Below are positions 43,569-53,068 of a DNA stretch of 64,000 nucleotides, piece by piece (within the stretch, counting starts at the first letter, position 1; the number at the start of each line of letters is the position of its first letter). Location of the stretch: positions 434,001 through 498,000 of the forward strand of contig NZ_CP063813.1 in the NCBI RefSeq assembly GCF_015277815.1, in the 5' to 3' direction. The DNA comes from Microbacterium atlanticum. GTDB lineage: Bacteria; Actinomycetota; Actinomycetes; Actinomycetales; Microbacteriaceae. The translations under genes and the position numbers were made by a program. The notes below the pieces were generated by a model. That model did not search any database, was not told the DNA's origin, and saw only the letters and a program-made list of their open reading frames with translations.

Positions 43569-44564
43569 ATGAAGCGCCGCCCCACCATCACCGACGTCGC
43601 CGCGGCCGCGGGCGTCTCGGTGGCGACGGTGTCGAAGGCGGTCAACGGGCGGTACGGCGTCTCGAGCGAGACGGTGGACCGCGTGCTCGCGGTCGTCGCC
43701 GAGCTCGGGTACGAGTCCAGCCTCATCGCCAGCAGCATGCGCTCACGCAAGACCGGCGTGATCGGCGTGCTCGTCGCCGACTTCGAGCCGTTCAGTGCCG
43801 AGATCCTCAAGGGAGTCGGCCAGGCGCTGCGCGACTCGCGGTACGACCTGCTGGCGTACACGGGGTCGCGCGGCGCCGCGGACGGCTGGGAGCGCCGGTC
43901 GCTGTCGCGCCTCAGCGGAACCCTGATCGACGGCGCGATCATGGTCACGCCCACCGTCGTGAACGTCAGCGCGGAGGTGCCGCTCGTCGCGATCGACCCG
44001 CACACCGGCCCCGCCGACCTGCCGACGGTCGAGTGCGACAGCTTCGGCGGCGCGCTCCTGGCGACGAGGCACCTGATCGAGCTCGGCCACTTCCGCATCG
44101 GGTTCATCGCCGGGCGCCCCGACCTGCGCTCCTCGATCGCGCGCGACGCCGGCTACCGGAGGGCGTTGACGGATGCCGGACTCCCGGTGGATCCGGCGCT
44201 GGTGGGTTCGGGCAGCTACCGTCAGGACGCGGTCCGGATGGCGGCGCTCGAGATGCTCCGCCGGCCGGACCGGCCGACCGCGATCTTCGCGGCCAACGAC
44301 ATCTCGGCCATGGAGATCGTCAAGGTGGCCGCCGAGCTCGGCCTCGACGTCCCTCGCGACCTCTCGATCATCGGGTTCGACGATGTGCCCGAGGCATCCA
44401 AGTCGTCCCCGGCGTTGTCCACTGTGCGCCAGCCGATGCAGACCCTCGGCGCCGAGGCGGCGAGGCTGCTGCTGGCCCTCATGCAGGGCGAGCAGCCCGA
44501 GGTCACGCACGTGACGCTGCCGACCCGGCTGGTTCCGCGCGCGACGACGGCCGCTCCCGCCTGA
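43569..44564 (+). CDS. LacI-family regulator of the oligosaccharide ABC/GH3 operon
   Basis: A 331-aa repressor. The HTH reads PTITDVAAAAGVSVATVSKAVNG, then ETVDRVLAVVAELGY. The sensor domain spans TGVIGVLVADFEPF to IFAANDISAMEIVKVA and IIGFDDVPEASKSSPALSTV. It is divergent from the binding-protein gene, with a perfect palindrome in the 171-base gap. The ATG at 43569 lies nine bases after TATGCT, so the leader is very short. The inducer is probably the transported oligosaccharide or its product. It converges with the ROK gene, leaving only 11 bases between stops. Confidence 0.88.
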   Translation: MKRRPTITDVAAAAGVSVATVSKAVNGRYGVSSETVDRVLAVVAELGYESSLIASSMRSRKTGVIGVLVADFEPFSAEILKGVGQALRDSRYDLLAYTGSRGAADGWERRSLSRLSGTLIDGAIMVTPTVVNVSAEVPLVAIDPHTGPADLPTVECDSFGGALLATRHLIELGHFRIGFIAGRPDLRSSIARDAGYRRALTDAGLPVDPALVGSGSYRQDAVRMAALEMLRRPDRPTAIFAANDISAMEIVKVAAELGLDVPRDLSIIGFDDVPEASKSSPALSTVRQPMQTLGAEAARLLLALMQGEQPEVTHVTLPTRLVPRATTAAPA

Positions 44565-44575
44565 CCCGGGCTCTC

Positions 44576-45739
44576 TCAGCGGAGCGCGATCGCCGACGGG
44601 TCGTGCAGCAGCTCCGCGAAGGCGGCCTCGGCCGCTCCGATCAGCAGCCGGTCCTCCGCGAGCGCGGCCGCCCGGATCTCGAGATCCTCGCCGTTCGCGG
44701 GCATCGTCTGCGCGACGACGGCGCGCGTGAGGCCGGGCAGGTCGTGGTCGGCGAGCATCGCCAGAAATCCGCCGAGAACGACGACCGCCGGATTGAGCAC
44801 ATTCACCGCGTTGGCCAGTGCGGTGGCGAGGATGCGGCGCTGCCGGGCGACCTCCTCGGCCACCCCGGGAGCGTCCGACGTGCGCAGCAGCTCGGCGAGC
44901 TCCGGCTCGTCGGCGTTGCCGCGCCCGAGGGCGGCGAGCAGGCGGGCACGGCTGACCTCGTCCTCCAGCACGCCGTCGGCCGCGCGGCGGTCGGTCGGCG
45001 ACGCGATGCCCGGGCGGTTCTGGCCGAACTCGCCCGAGTACCCCGACGCGCCGCCGACGGGGATGCCCTGCACGATGAGCCCGCCTCCGATGCCGCTCGC
45101 GCCGCCGTTGAGGTAGACGACGTCGTCGATCCCCTCGGCGGCTCCGAACAGGTGCTCGGCGACCACGCCCATCGCGGCGTCGTTGCCCACGGCCACCGGA
45201 AGCCCGGTGGTCTCCTGGACCAGCTCGCGCAGGGCGACGTCCCGCCACTGGAGGTGAGGGGCGTCGCGGACCATTCCGTCCGTCGCCCGCACGAGTCCGG
45301 GCACGGCGATTCCGATGCCCGCGATGACCGTTCCGGCGAGATCGTCCCGGCGCCACTGCGAGATGCACTCGGCGATGAGAGCCGCCGTGCGCTCGGGCGT
45401 GAGCAGCTCGGTCATCTCGATGCGCTCGCGGCGGCGCACCCGGCGGTCGAGCCCCACGGCGGCGATGGAGAGCGCGTCGACCTCCGGGTTCACCGCGATG
45501 GCGATGACCCGCGGATGGGCGGTGACCATCGGCGAGGGCCGCCCGACGCGCCGGCTGGGGTCGGGAGCCCGCTCCTCCGCCACGCCCAGGGCGACCAGGT
45601 CGCCGACGAGATCGGCGATCGTGGAGCGGTTGAGGCCGGTCGCGGCGGTCAGCGTGGCCCGTGAGACCGGGCCTTCCAGGTGGACGATGCGCAGCAGTCG
45701 CGCGAGGTTCGCCTGGCGGCTGCCGACCGGATCGCTCAT
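44576..45739 (-). CDS. xylR: ROK-family transcriptional repressor, XylR-like
   Basis: A 387-aa protein with an N-terminal MarR-like winged helix (NLARLLRIVHLEGPVSRATLTAATGLNRSTIADLV) and a ROK sugar-kinase-like domain (GIGIAVPGLVRATDG, GNDAAMGVVAEHLFGAAEG, NGGASGIGGGLIVQG). The usual ROK zinc motif (CxCGxxGC) is absent: the matching place reads GGASGYSGEFGQNRPG with no Cys. That is common in ROK repressors that do not act as kinases. It sits near xylA/xylB, so it is assigned as the xylose repressor by context. Confidence 0.75.
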   Translation of the reverse strand: MSDPVGSRQANLARLLRIVHLEGPVSRATLTAATGLNRSTIADLVGDLVALGVAEERAPDPSRRVGRPSPMVTAHPRVIAIAVNPEVDALSIAAVGLDRRVRRRERIEMTELLTPERTAALIAECISQWRRDDLAGTVIAGIGIAVPGLVRATDGMVRDAPHLQWRDVALRELVQETTGLPVAVGNDAAMGVVAEHLFGAAEGIDDVVYLNGGASGIGGGLIVQGIPVGGASGYSGEFGQNRPGIASPTDRRAADGVLEDEVSRARLLAALGRGNADEPELAELLRTSDAPGVAEEVARQRRILATALANAVNVLNPAVVVLGGFLAMLADHDLPGLTRAVVAQTMPANGEDLEIRAAALAEDRLLIGAAEAAFAELLHDPSAIALR

Positions 45740-45751
45740 CCCCTCACTGTA
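45737..45751 (-). promoter_or_regulatory. Leaderless -10 box of the ROK repressor gene
   Basis: Minus strand TACAGT (45751-45746), six bases GAGGGG, then ATG at 45739. Confidence 0.55.
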
Positions 45752-45829
45752 GAGGCGACGCGGCGGCGGTCACGTCCGTGAGACGGGGCGGGGCGTCGCC
45801 GCCGTGGCGAGCGGGGCGGTCGGCGCCCG

Positions 45830-46168
45830 TCAGGTGCGAGACGGCCCGGCCGAGGCCTGCGGCTCCGTGACTGCGGGGCAGATGGACTGCACGGCGGTGG
45901 CGAAGTCGAGTGTCTGCAGCACCTCGACCGCGCGGTCGTAGCGTGCGCCGCGCAGCACCACGAACACCGCGCCGACCACGTCGATGAAGCCCACAGTCGT
46001 GCCGCTGGCCTTCACCTCGTAGCGGTCGAGGCCCACGCGGTCCCACCGGACGGCCGAGTCCTGCGGGGGCGGCGGCTCCGGCATCCGCAACGGCAGCTCT
46101 CGCAGGGAGGGCATCGCACGCGACCGGAAGCCTCGGCGTGCGGGCGAGGAGGGCCTCTCGAGAACCAT
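45830..46168 (-). CDS. Hypothetical protein in the xylose locus
   Basis: A 112-aa protein starting at ATG 46168 with a strong AGGAGG about seven bases upstream. The N-terminal half is basic and Pro-rich (LPLRMPEPPPPQDS). The C-terminal half is a compact alpha/beta stretch (VRWDRVGLDRYEVKASGTTV, then VVGAVFVVLRG and YDRAVEVLQTLDFATAV). There is no membrane segment and no recognised family. It lies between the xylR-like gene and xylA on the xylR strand. The strong ribosome site and GC-rich third positions argue it is real; the function is unknown. Confidence 0.6.
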   Translation of the reverse strand: MVLERPSSPARRGFRSRAMPSLRELPLRMPEPPPPQDSAVRWDRVGLDRYEVKASGTTVGFIDVVGAVFVVLRGARYDRAVEVLQTLDFATAVQSICPAVTEPQASAGPSRT

Positions 46169-46179
46169 GGGGCGCCTCC

Positions 46180-46380
46180 TCACGTCGTAAGGAGATCCTG
46201 GTCGCGCAGGCCTTCCGACGCATGGGGCTTGACGACGGTGAGCGGTGAGGCTATGCGGAGGGCGGGTGCCGGCGCGTGCGTGTCGGCGGTCTTCGCCGGC
46301 ACGAGCCTCGCCATCGCCTCGCGAGGCTGACCCGCACTGGACGGGGCATCCGTTCTGGTATAGGTTGTCGTCAGCAACAT
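46180..46380 (-). CDS. Doubtful small ORF upstream of the hypothetical gene
   Basis: An open frame of 66 codons ending 11 bases before the ATG of the 112-aa gene. Its first codon lies inside the xylA operator, so the full length is unlikely. A shorter form from ATG 46314 (44 residues, [15 protein letters not shown]...) has normal codon use but no clear ribosome site. It is kept as a weak candidate only. Confidence 0.2.
   Translation of the reverse strand: MLLTTTYTRTDAPSSAGQPREAMARLVPAKTADTHAPAPALRIASPLTVVKPHASEGLRDQDLLTT
46359..46378 (+). promoter_or_regulatory. xylA promoter and candidate XylR operator
   Basis: A -10-like TATAGG (46359-46364) runs into GTTGTCGTCAGCAAC (46364-46378), an imperfect inverted repeat with GTTG/CAAC ends (11 of 15 positions symmetric). 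Its place at the expected transcript start suits a repressor site for the ROK protein. The xylA ribosome site AAGGAG follows. Confidence 0.5.
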
Positions 46381-46399
46381 TTACCCGCAAAGGAGCGTC

Positions 46400-47590
46400 A
46401 TGCCCACCCCCACCCGCGACGACAAGTTCTCGTTCGGCCTCTGGACGATCGGCTACAACGGCACCGACCCGTTCGGCGGACCGACCCGTCCCGCCCTCGA
46501 TGTCGTGCACGCGGTCGAGAAGCTGGCCGAGCTCGGCGCCTACGGACTCACCTTCCACGACGACGACCTGTTCGCGTTCGGGTCGACCGATGCCGAGCGC
46601 CAGACCCAGATCGACCGCCTCAAGGGCGCGCTGGCCGACACCGGCCTCATCGTGCCGATGGTCACGACCAACCTCTTCTCGGCCCCGGTCTTCAAGGACG
46701 GCGGCTTCACCTCGAACGACCGGCAGGTGCGCCGGTTCGCGCTGCGCAAGGTGTTCCGCCAGCTCGACCTCGGCGCCGAGCTGGGCGCCAAGACCTTCGT
46801 CATGTGGGGTGGCCGCGAGGGCGCCGAGTACGACTCGGCCAAGGACATCCGCGCCGCGCTCGAGCGCTACCGCGAGGCCGTGAACCTCCTCGGCGACTAC
46901 GTCACCGACAAGGGCTACGACATCCGCTTCGCGATCGAGCCCAAGCCCAACGAGCCCCGCGGCGACATCCTGCTGCCGACGCTCGGCCACGCGATCGCGT
47001 TCATCGAGTCGCTCGAGCGCCCCGAACTGGTCGGCCTCAACCCCGAGGTCGGCCACGAGCAGATGGCAGGCCTGAACTTCGCCGCCGGCATCGCGCAGGC
47101 GCTGTACCACGGCAAGCTCTTCCACATCGACCTCAACGGCCAGCGCGGCATCAAGTACGACCAGGACCTCGTGTTCGGCCACGGCGACCTGCACAACGCG
47201 TTCGCCCTCGTCGACCTGCTCGAGAACGGCGGCCCCGGCGGCGTGCCCGCCTACGACGGCCCGCGCCACTTCGACTACAAGCCCTCGCGCACCGAGGACG
47301 AGACGGGCGTGTGGGAATCGGCATCCGCCAACATGCGCACGTACCTCCTCCTCAAGGAGCGCGCCGCGGCCTTCCGTGCCGACCCCGAGGTGCAGGAGGC
47401 GCTCGCCGCAGCCAAGGTCGACGAGCTCTCGGTGCCGACGCTCAACGACGGCGAGTCGTACGACGACTTCCTGGCCGACCGCTCGGCCTACGAGGACTTC
47501 GACGCCGACGCCTACCTCGGCGGCAAGGGCTTCGGGTTCGTCCGCCTGCAGCAGCTGGCCACCGAGCACCTGCTCGGCGCCCGCGGCTGA
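46400..47590 (+). CDS. xylA: Xylose isomerase
   Basis: A 396-aa cytosolic enzyme converting D-xylose to D-xylulose (and glucose to fructose). H53 and D56 in TFHDDDL are the catalytic pair of class I (Streptomyces-type) isomerases. [10 protein letters not shown], the metal-ligand regions [11 protein letters not shown] and [14 protein letters not shown], and [22 protein letters not shown] are all present. The ATG at 46400 has AAGGAG about five bases upstream. It is followed by a long perfect-type hairpin and then xylB in the same direction; expression probably responds to the nearby ROK repressor. Confidence 0.96.
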   Translation: MPTPTRDDKFSFGLWTIGYNGTDPFGGPTRPALDVVHAVEKLAELGAYGLTFHDDDLFAFGSTDAERQTQIDRLKGALADTGLIVPMVTTNLFSAPVFKDGGFTSNDRQVRRFALRKVFRQLDLGAELGAKTFVMWGGREGAEYDSAKDIRAALERYREAVNLLGDYVTDKGYDIRFAIEPKPNEPRGDILLPTLGHAIAFIESLERPELVGLNPEVGHEQMAGLNFAAGIAQALYHGKLFHIDLNGQRGIKYDQDLVFGHGDLHNAFALVDLLENGGPGGVPAYDGPRHFDYKPSRTEDETGVWESASANMRTYLLLKERAAAFRADPEVQEALAAAKVDELSVPTLNDGESYDDFLADRSAYEDFDADAYLGGKGFGFVRLQQLATEHLLGARG

Positions 47591-47645
47591 GGCATCCGAC
47601 CGCGACCGCGGCGGGCTGCCCGCGCTGCCGCTGGTCCGGCCAACC

Positions 47646-47700
47646 CACTCGCCAGGACACGCCGACGACCGGCCCGCCGGTCGGCGTGTCTTGGCGAGTG
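47646..47700 (+). terminator. Very long hairpin between xylA and xylB
   Basis: Arms of 21 bases (47646-47666 and 47680-47700) starting CACTCGCCAGGACACG and ending in the matching CGAGTG, with a single G-T pair. It probably terminates or attenuates transcription after xylA, giving less xylB, or protects the xylA mRNA end. Confidence 0.7.
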
Positions 47701-47737
47701 AGGTATCGACACAGGGAGCCTTCCGAGGAGGAAGAGG

Positions 47738-49093
47738 ATGACGCTGGTCATGGGGGTCGACTCGTCGACCCAGTCGTGCAAGGTCGTGATCACGGATGAT
47801 CTCGATACGCCGGGCGCCGCTTCGCGGGGCTCGGCACTCGATCCGGCGGCCGCCACCGGCGCGGTCGTGCGGCAGGGGCGCGCGTCGCACCCCGACGGCA
47901 CGTCGGTCGACCCGGAGGCGTGGTGGACCGCGCTGCAGGCGGCCATCGCCGACGCCGGCGGCCTGGACGACGTGGCGGCCTGGGCGATCGGCGGACAGCA
48001 GCACGGCATGGTCGTGCTGGACGCCGAGGGCCGGGTGATCCGCGACGCGCTGCTGTGGAACGACACCCGCTCCGCGCAGGCGGCCGCCGACCTCACCGCC
48101 GAGTTCGGCGCGGAAGAGCTCGCACGCCGGACGGGCCTCGTGCCCGTGGCATCCTTCACCATCACCAAGCTCCGCTGGCTGCGCGATGCCGAACCCGAGA
48201 ACGCCGCGCGGGTCGCCGCCGTCGCGCTGCCGCACGACTGGCTGACGTGGCGGCTGCGCGGCTTCGGGCCCGAGGGCGAGTCGCCCCGCGGCCCGGTGCT
48301 CGACGAGCTGGTCACCGACCGCTCCGACGCGTCGGGCACCGGCTACTGGAACCCCGCCACCGGCGGCTACGACCGCGAGCTGCTGGTCGCCGCGCTCGGC
48401 CACGACGCGGTGCTGCCGCGCGTGCTCGGGCCGGCGGAAGCGGTGACGGATGCCGCCGGCCGCCGTGTCGGCGGCGGCGCGGGCGACAACGCGGGGGCGG
48501 CCCTCGGCCTCGGCGCCGGACCCGGCGACGTCGTGGTGTCGATCGGGACCAGCGGGACGGTCTTCGCCGTCAGCGAGCAGCGCACGATCGACCCGACGGG
48601 CACGGTCGCGGGCTTCGCGGACTGCACCGGGCGCTTCCTGCCGCTGGTGGCGACCCTGAACGCCGCGCGCGTGCTCGACGCGATCGCGCGCCTGCTCGCC
48701 GTCGACCACGCCGAGCTGTCGCGGCTCGCGCTCGCGGCCGAGCCGGGCGCGGCCGGCCTCACGCTCGTGCCCTACTTCGAGGGCGAGCGCACGCCGAACC
48801 TGCCCGATGCGACGGCGTCGCTGAGCGGCATGACGCTGGCCTCCACGACGCGCGAGAACCTGGCGCGCGCGGCAGTGGAGGGCATGCTGTCGGGGCTCGC
48901 GGCGGGGCTCGAGGCGCTGCGCGGCCTCGGCGTGCCCCTCGAGCGCGCCCTGCTCGTCGGCGGCGGCGCGCAGTCCGAGGCGGTCCGGCGCATCGCCCCG
49001 CTCGTCCTCGGGCTGCCCGTCGAGGTGCCGGAGCCGGGGGAGTACGTGGCGCTGGGCGCGGCGCGGCAGGCGGCATCCGTCCTCTCCTCCTGA
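47738..49093 (+). CDS. xylB: Xylulokinase
   Basis: A 451-aa FGGY carbohydrate kinase phosphorylating D-xylulose. It shows [14 protein letters not shown] (first phosphate loop), the substrate loop [39 protein letters not shown], and in the C-terminal half [25 protein letters not shown] and [14 protein letters not shown] for ATP binding. The ATG has AGGAGGAAGAGG directly upstream. It follows xylA after the hairpin and is followed by its own terminator. The length is normal for actinobacterial xylulokinases. Confidence 0.93.
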   Translation: MTLVMGVDSSTQSCKVVITDDLDTPGAASRGSALDPAAATGAVVRQGRASHPDGTSVDPEAWWTALQAAIADAGGLDDVAAWAIGGQQHGMVVLDAEGRVIRDALLWNDTRSAQAAADLTAEFGAEELARRTGLVPVASFTITKLRWLRDAEPENAARVAAVALPHDWLTWRLRGFGPEGESPRGPVLDELVTDRSDASGTGYWNPATGGYDRELLVAALGHDAVLPRVLGPAEAVTDAAGRRVGGGAGDNAGAALGLGAGPGDVVVSIGTSGTVFAVSEQRTIDPTGTVAGFADCTGRFLPLVATLNAARVLDAIARLLAVDHAELSRLALAAEPGAAGLTLVPYFEGERTPNLPDATASLSGMTLASTTRENLARAAVEGMLSGLAAGLEALRGLGVPLERALLVGGGAQSEAVRRIAPLVLGLPVEVPEPGEYVALGAARQAASVLSS

Positions 49094-49102
49094 TTCTGGC
49101 GC

Positions 49103-49127
49103 CCGGGCGGGTTTGGCGCCTGCCCGG
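49103..49127 (+). terminator. Terminator hairpin after xylB
   Basis: Arms CCGGGCGGG and CCTGCCCGG (one G-T pair) around TTTGGCG, nine bases after the stop. Confidence 0.6.
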
Positions 49128-49174
49128 AACGCTCACCCGGTGCCCGGCCCCTCCACGGCGCACCCGCCCAGCGG

Positions 49175-49189
49175 TACGATTCCCGCATG
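49175..49189 (+). promoter_or_regulatory. Leaderless -10 box
   Basis: TACGAT at 49175-49180, six bases, ATG at 49187. Confidence 0.6.
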
Positions 49190-50812
49190 GCGGACTCGGC
49201 GTCCGTGCTCGAGAGGGCGCGGACGGCATATCGGTCCGGTGACTGGGTGACAGCACGGGACGGCTTCGCAACCGCCCGGGACGGGGAAGCGGCCACCGGC
49301 CGTGATCTGCGTGCCCTCGCGTCGTGCGAGTGGTGGCTGGGGCGGCAGGAGTCGTGTCTCGAGATCCTCGAAAGCGCCTTCCGGCTCCTCGACTCCGGCG
49401 GGGACGAGGCGGCCGCCGCCGAGGCCGCGCTCGTGGTGGCGCTCGTGCGGCTGACGCGGGGCGAGCTGACCGTCGGCACCGCGTGGGCGCGGCGGGCTCA
49501 CCGCACCCTCGCCGAGCTGCCGGACTCGGCGGCGCATGCGTATGACGTCTACCTGACGGCGAGCATGGACCTCGACGGCACCGGCACGCTGTGGCCGGCC
49601 GAGAGCGTGTCGCGGATGCAGGAGCTCGCGGCCGCGCTGCGGGCGCCGGCGGTCTCGGCACTCTGCGCCGTCGTGTCGGGCATGCACGCCATCCGCGCGG
49701 GGCGGCCGGCCGAGGGCTTCGCGCAGCTCGACGAGGCGATGCTCTGCGTCGTGTCGGACGAGCTCGACGCGGAATGGGCCGGCGACATCCTGTGCACGAC
49801 CATTCACGTGTGCCACGAGCTCGCCGACTTCCGGCGGATGGCGGACTGGACCCGCGCCGCCGAGGCGTGGTGCGCGTCACGGGGCACCGACGTCGTGTAC
49901 GCCGGCGTGTGCCGCGTGCACCGGCTCGAGCTGCAATCGGCGAGCGGGGAGTGGGATGCCGCCGAGGCCGCGCTGCAGCGCGCGTGCGACGACCTCGCCT
50001 CCGACCACCCGTGGGTCGCCGGCGACGGGTGGTATCAGCTCGGGGAGATCCGGCGCCTGCGCGGAGACGCCGCCGGGGCGCACGACGCCTACGCCCGTGC
50101 CCGCGCCTGCGGCGTCGACCCCGTGCCGGGTGAGGCGCTGCTCGCGCTGGAGGCGGGTGATGCGCGGCTGGCTGCCGCCATGATCACGACCCCGCTGGAG
50201 CGGCGGGACCGCATGGGCCGCGTGCGGCTGCTGCGCCCCGGCATCCAGATCGCCCTGGCCGGCGGGCACGCCCCGCGGGCGGAGCAGCTGCTGGACGAGC
50301 TCGAGACGGACGCCGGGGACTTCGGCAGCGACGGCTTCCGGGCGTGGGCGGCGCACGCGCGGGGGATGGTCATGGTGGCCGCCGGCGATGCCGACGGTGC
50401 GATCAGCCGCCTGCACGCCGCCCTCCACCTCTTCCGGCGCCTGCGGCAGCCCTGGGAGCAGGCGAACGTGCTCAGCTGGCTGGCCTCCGCACACGAACTG
50501 CGCGACGACGACACGCTGGCGGCGCAGCTCCGCGAGCAGGCCGCGGCCATCTTCGAGCGCTTGGGCGCACCCCCCGTGGTGGTGCGCGCGGCGGTCCCCT
50601 CGGCGTCGGACGGCCCGTTGACGGCCCGCGAACGCGAGATCGTCGAGCTCGTCGCGCAGGGCAAGTCGAACCGCCGGATCGCGGAGGAGCTGTTCATCAG
50701 CGAGAAGACGGTCAGCCGGCACCTTGCCAACGTCTACGTGAAGCTCGACGTCGGCTCCCGCACGGCCGCGGCGGCGTGGTGGCACGCGCAGGCCGCGGGC
50801 CGCACCCGCTGA
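49187..50812 (+). CDS. TPR-containing LuxR-family regulator
   Basis: A 541-aa protein made of Ala-rich helical (TPR-like) pairs over residues 1-460, with a LuxR HTH at the C-terminus (PLTAREREIVELVAQGKSN, RRIAEELFISEKTVSRHLAN, VYVKLDVGSRTAAAAW). There is no P-loop ATPase domain, unlike the MalT-type regulator at 11807. Such proteins are common in actinobacteria next to single target genes. The following gene, a methyltransferase in the same direction 183 bases on, is a plausible target but unproven. Confidence 0.82.
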   Translation: MADSASVLERARTAYRSGDWVTARDGFATARDGEAATGRDLRALASCEWWLGRQESCLEILESAFRLLDSGGDEAAAAEAALVVALVRLTRGELTVGTAWARRAHRTLAELPDSAAHAYDVYLTASMDLDGTGTLWPAESVSRMQELAAALRAPAVSALCAVVSGMHAIRAGRPAEGFAQLDEAMLCVVSDELDAEWAGDILCTTIHVCHELADFRRMADWTRAAEAWCASRGTDVVYAGVCRVHRLELQSASGEWDAAEAALQRACDDLASDHPWVAGDGWYQLGEIRRLRGDAAGAHDAYARARACGVDPVPGEALLALEAGDARLAAAMITTPLERRDRMGRVRLLRPGIQIALAGGHAPRAEQLLDELETDAGDFGSDGFRAWAAHARGMVMVAAGDADGAISRLHAALHLFRRLRQPWEQANVLSWLASAHELRDDDTLAAQLREQAAAIFERLGAPPVVVRAAVPSASDGPLTAREREIVELVAQGKSNRRIAEELFISEKTVSRHLANVYVKLDVGSRTAAAAWWHAQAAGRTR

Positions 50813-50995
50813 CGGCGGCGGCGCCGGAGGAGAGACGTCGAGGCGACTCGCGGCGCGGGGTGCGGCATCCGTCATCTGCATCGAATGGTGCAGACGGCGT
50901 GCGCGCGATTGCGCCGTTCGCCCGACGCGGGGCGCGCCGCGGCCTTCGTAACGTCGTACTCGGATACCCGAATGGACACAGGGAAGGAGACGACG

Positions 50996-52081
50996 ATGTC
51001 CACGACGATCACCGAGACGAACGCAGCGGCCACGGCCGCGTTCGAGGACCGGATCATGAACGCCGCACTGGGCTGGTTCGACCTCACCGCCGTGCACCTC
51101 GGCTCGCAGCTCGGCTGGTACGCCGCGCTGGCGCAGTCCGACGGCCTCACGGCGGAGGAGCTGGCCGCCCGCACCGGCACCCACGCCCGCTACGCGCAGG
51201 AGTGGCTCGAGCAGCAGGCCGCCAGCGGCTTCCTCCGCGCCGAGGAGGGCCGGACGTACGCCGAGCGGCGCTTCACGCTCGCCCCCGGTGCCGAGGAGGT
51301 CCTGCTGGACCGCGGCAGCCGGTCGTACCTCGAGCCGCTCGCCCGCATGGCGGCCGCCGCCTCCGGACAGCTCGAGGCGCTCCTGCAGGCCTACCGCACC
51401 GGCGGGGGCGTCAGCTGGGAGCAGCTCGGCCGGCATGCGCGCGAGGCTCAGGCAGACATGAACCGCCCGTGGTTCGAGCAGCTGGGACCGGTCTTCGCCG
51501 GTATCGAGCACATCGACGCGGCGCTGCGGCGCCCCGACGCCCGCATCGCCGACCTCGGGTCGGGAGGCGGCTGGTCCTCCATCTCGCTCGCACAGGCGTA
51601 CCCGCAGCTGCGGGTCGTCGGCTTCGACATCGACGAGGCGTCGGTCGAGCTGGCACGGCGCAACGCCGCGGAAGCCGGCGTCGCCGACCGGGTCGAGTTC
51701 CTTCTCGCGGACGCGGCGCTCGCCGCCGAGCACGGGCCGTTCGACGCCGTCTTCGCGTTCGAGTGCCTTCACGACATGCCGCACCCCGTCGAGGTGCTCG
51801 CCGCGGCACGCGCCGCGGTGCGCGAGGACGGCGTGGTGGTGATCATGGACGAGGCCACCGAGGAGCGCTTCGCCGCCGACGCGAGCGAGCTCGAGCGGCT
51901 GCTGTACGGGTTCAGCATCTTCGTGTGCCTCCCGGACGGGCTCTCACACCGGCCGAGCGCGGGCACCGGCACGGTCATGCGCCCCGACACGCTGCGCCGG
52001 TACGCGCGGAATGCGGGCTGGAGCGACATCCGCGTCCTCGTGCCCGAGTTCGGGCTGTGGCGCTTCTACGAGATCGTCTGA
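50996..52081 (+). CDS. SAM-dependent class I methyltransferase with winged-helix N-terminus
   Basis: A 361-aa protein. The N-terminal 110 residues form a winged-helix-like dimer domain (LGSQLGWYAALAQSDGLTAEELAARTG, then YAQEWLEQQAASGFL). The SAM-binding Rossmann core follows (RIADLGSGGGWSSISLAQAYP, VVGFDIDEASVELARRN, FAFECLHDMPHPVEVLAAAR). Related proteins are often annotated as transcriptional-regulator-like methyltransferases. The ATG at 50996 has GGGAAGGAG about six bases upstream, preferred over an earlier in-frame start at 50885. The substrate is unknown. The upstream 183 bases hold no other gene. Confidence 0.82.
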   Translation: MSTTITETNAAATAAFEDRIMNAALGWFDLTAVHLGSQLGWYAALAQSDGLTAEELAARTGTHARYAQEWLEQQAASGFLRAEEGRTYAERRFTLAPGAEEVLLDRGSRSYLEPLARMAAAASGQLEALLQAYRTGGGVSWEQLGRHAREAQADMNRPWFEQLGPVFAGIEHIDAALRRPDARIADLGSGGGWSSISLAQAYPQLRVVGFDIDEASVELARRNAAEAGVADRVEFLLADAALAAEHGPFDAVFAFECLHDMPHPVEVLAAARAAVREDGVVVIMDEATEERFAADASELERLLYGFSIFVCLPDGLSHRPSAGTGTVMRPDTLRRYARNAGWSDIRVLVPEFGLWRFYEIV

Positions 52082-52134
52082 GGCGTCAGGGCCGGCCGCG
52101 TGGCGGCATCCGCTCCCTCTCGCTTCCTTCCCTG

Positions 52135-52181
52135 TTCGTTCGCCGGACGCCGGAACGCCGTCATCGCGTCCGGCGGACGAA
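52135..52181 (+). terminator. Terminator hairpin after the methyltransferase gene
   Basis: Sixteen-base arms TTCGTTCGCCGGACGC and GCGTCCGGCGGACGAA (one G-T pair) with a 15-base loop. Confidence 0.7.
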
Positions 52182-52196
52182 CGCCGGGGAAGCGGC

Positions 52197-52211
52197 CACA
52201 ATGAGGGCATG
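52197..52211 (+). promoter_or_regulatory. Candidate leaderless -10 box
   Basis: CACAAT at 52197-52202, six bases, ATG at 52209. Weaker than the TANNNT boxes elsewhere but with identical spacing. Confidence 0.4.
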
Positions 52212-53048
52212 GCGACGGATGCCGACGACTTCGATGCGATCGCACGCGAACTGTACGCCCTGCCACCCGCGCAGTTCACGGCCGCGCGCAACGCGCGCGC
52301 GGGGCTCGCCGCACCGGCGCTGGCCAAGCGGATCAAGGCCCTGCGCAAGCCGACCGTGCCGGCGTGGAGCGTGAACCTCCTCGCGCGCGAGGGGCAGCTG
52401 TCGGAGGCGCTCGAGCTCTCCGCCGCGCTGCGCGAGGCGCAGGACGACCTCGACGCCGCCGAGCTGTCGAGGCTCGGCAAGCAGCGGCGCCAGCTCGTCG
52501 CCGCCCTGGCCAAGGAGGCGGTGGGTCTCGCCGCCGACGCCGGCGTGACGCTCGGTCCCGCCGCGCGCGAGGAGGCAGAGAAGACGATCAACGCGGCGGT
52601 GATGGACGCCGGCGCCGCCGCGGCGGTGCTCACCGCCCGGCTCGTCAAGCCGCTCGAGGCCGGCGACATCGACGACAGCACGCTCGCCGACGCGGTGGGG
52701 GGCTCGCTTCCCGGGGTGGCAGCGCCGCCGCCGCGCGACGACCTGGCCGAGCGCCGGGCGCGCCGCGCGGCGGAGAAGGCCGCGCGCGAGGCCGAACGCG
52801 CGGCCGGCGAGGCGGAGCGGGAGCTCGCCCGCGTCGACGCCCGCCGGGCGAAGGCTCAGGAGCGCGTCGACCACGTGCGCGAGCGCATCGACGACCTCCG
52901 ACGCGATCTGGCCGGGCTCGAGGCCGACGAGGAGGCCGCCGTCGGCAAGCTGGACGCCGTCGAGCGGGAGCGGGCCGATGCCGCGGCGAAGGCGAGTGCG
53001 GCGGCGAAGGAGGCCGAACGCGCACAGCGCGCGCTCGACGGCCTCTGA
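52209..53048 (+). CDS. Coiled-coil hypothetical protein
   Basis: A 279-aa cytoplasmic protein. The first about 150 residues are helical with LRKPTVPAWSVNLLAREGQL as the most distinctive stretch. From about residue 180 to the end it is an uninterrupted Ala/Glu/Arg-rich coiled coil (AERRARRAAEKAAREAERAA and onward). There is no membrane segment or enzyme motif. I recognise it only as a conserved actinobacterial type of unknown function. It is followed 54 bases later by an antiporter gene with its own promoter-like box. Confidence 0.65.
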   Translation: MATDADDFDAIARELYALPPAQFTAARNARAGLAAPALAKRIKALRKPTVPAWSVNLLAREGQLSEALELSAALREAQDDLDAAELSRLGKQRRQLVAALAKEAVGLAADAGVTLGPAAREEAEKTINAAVMDAGAAAAVLTARLVKPLEAGDIDDSTLADAVGGSLPGVAAPPPRDDLAERRARRAAEKAAREAERAAGEAERELARVDARRAKAQERVDHVRERIDDLRRDLAGLEADEEAAVGKLDAVERERADAAAKASAAAKEAERAQRALDGL

Positions 53049-53068
53049 TCTCCCCCCGCCGCGGGGTC

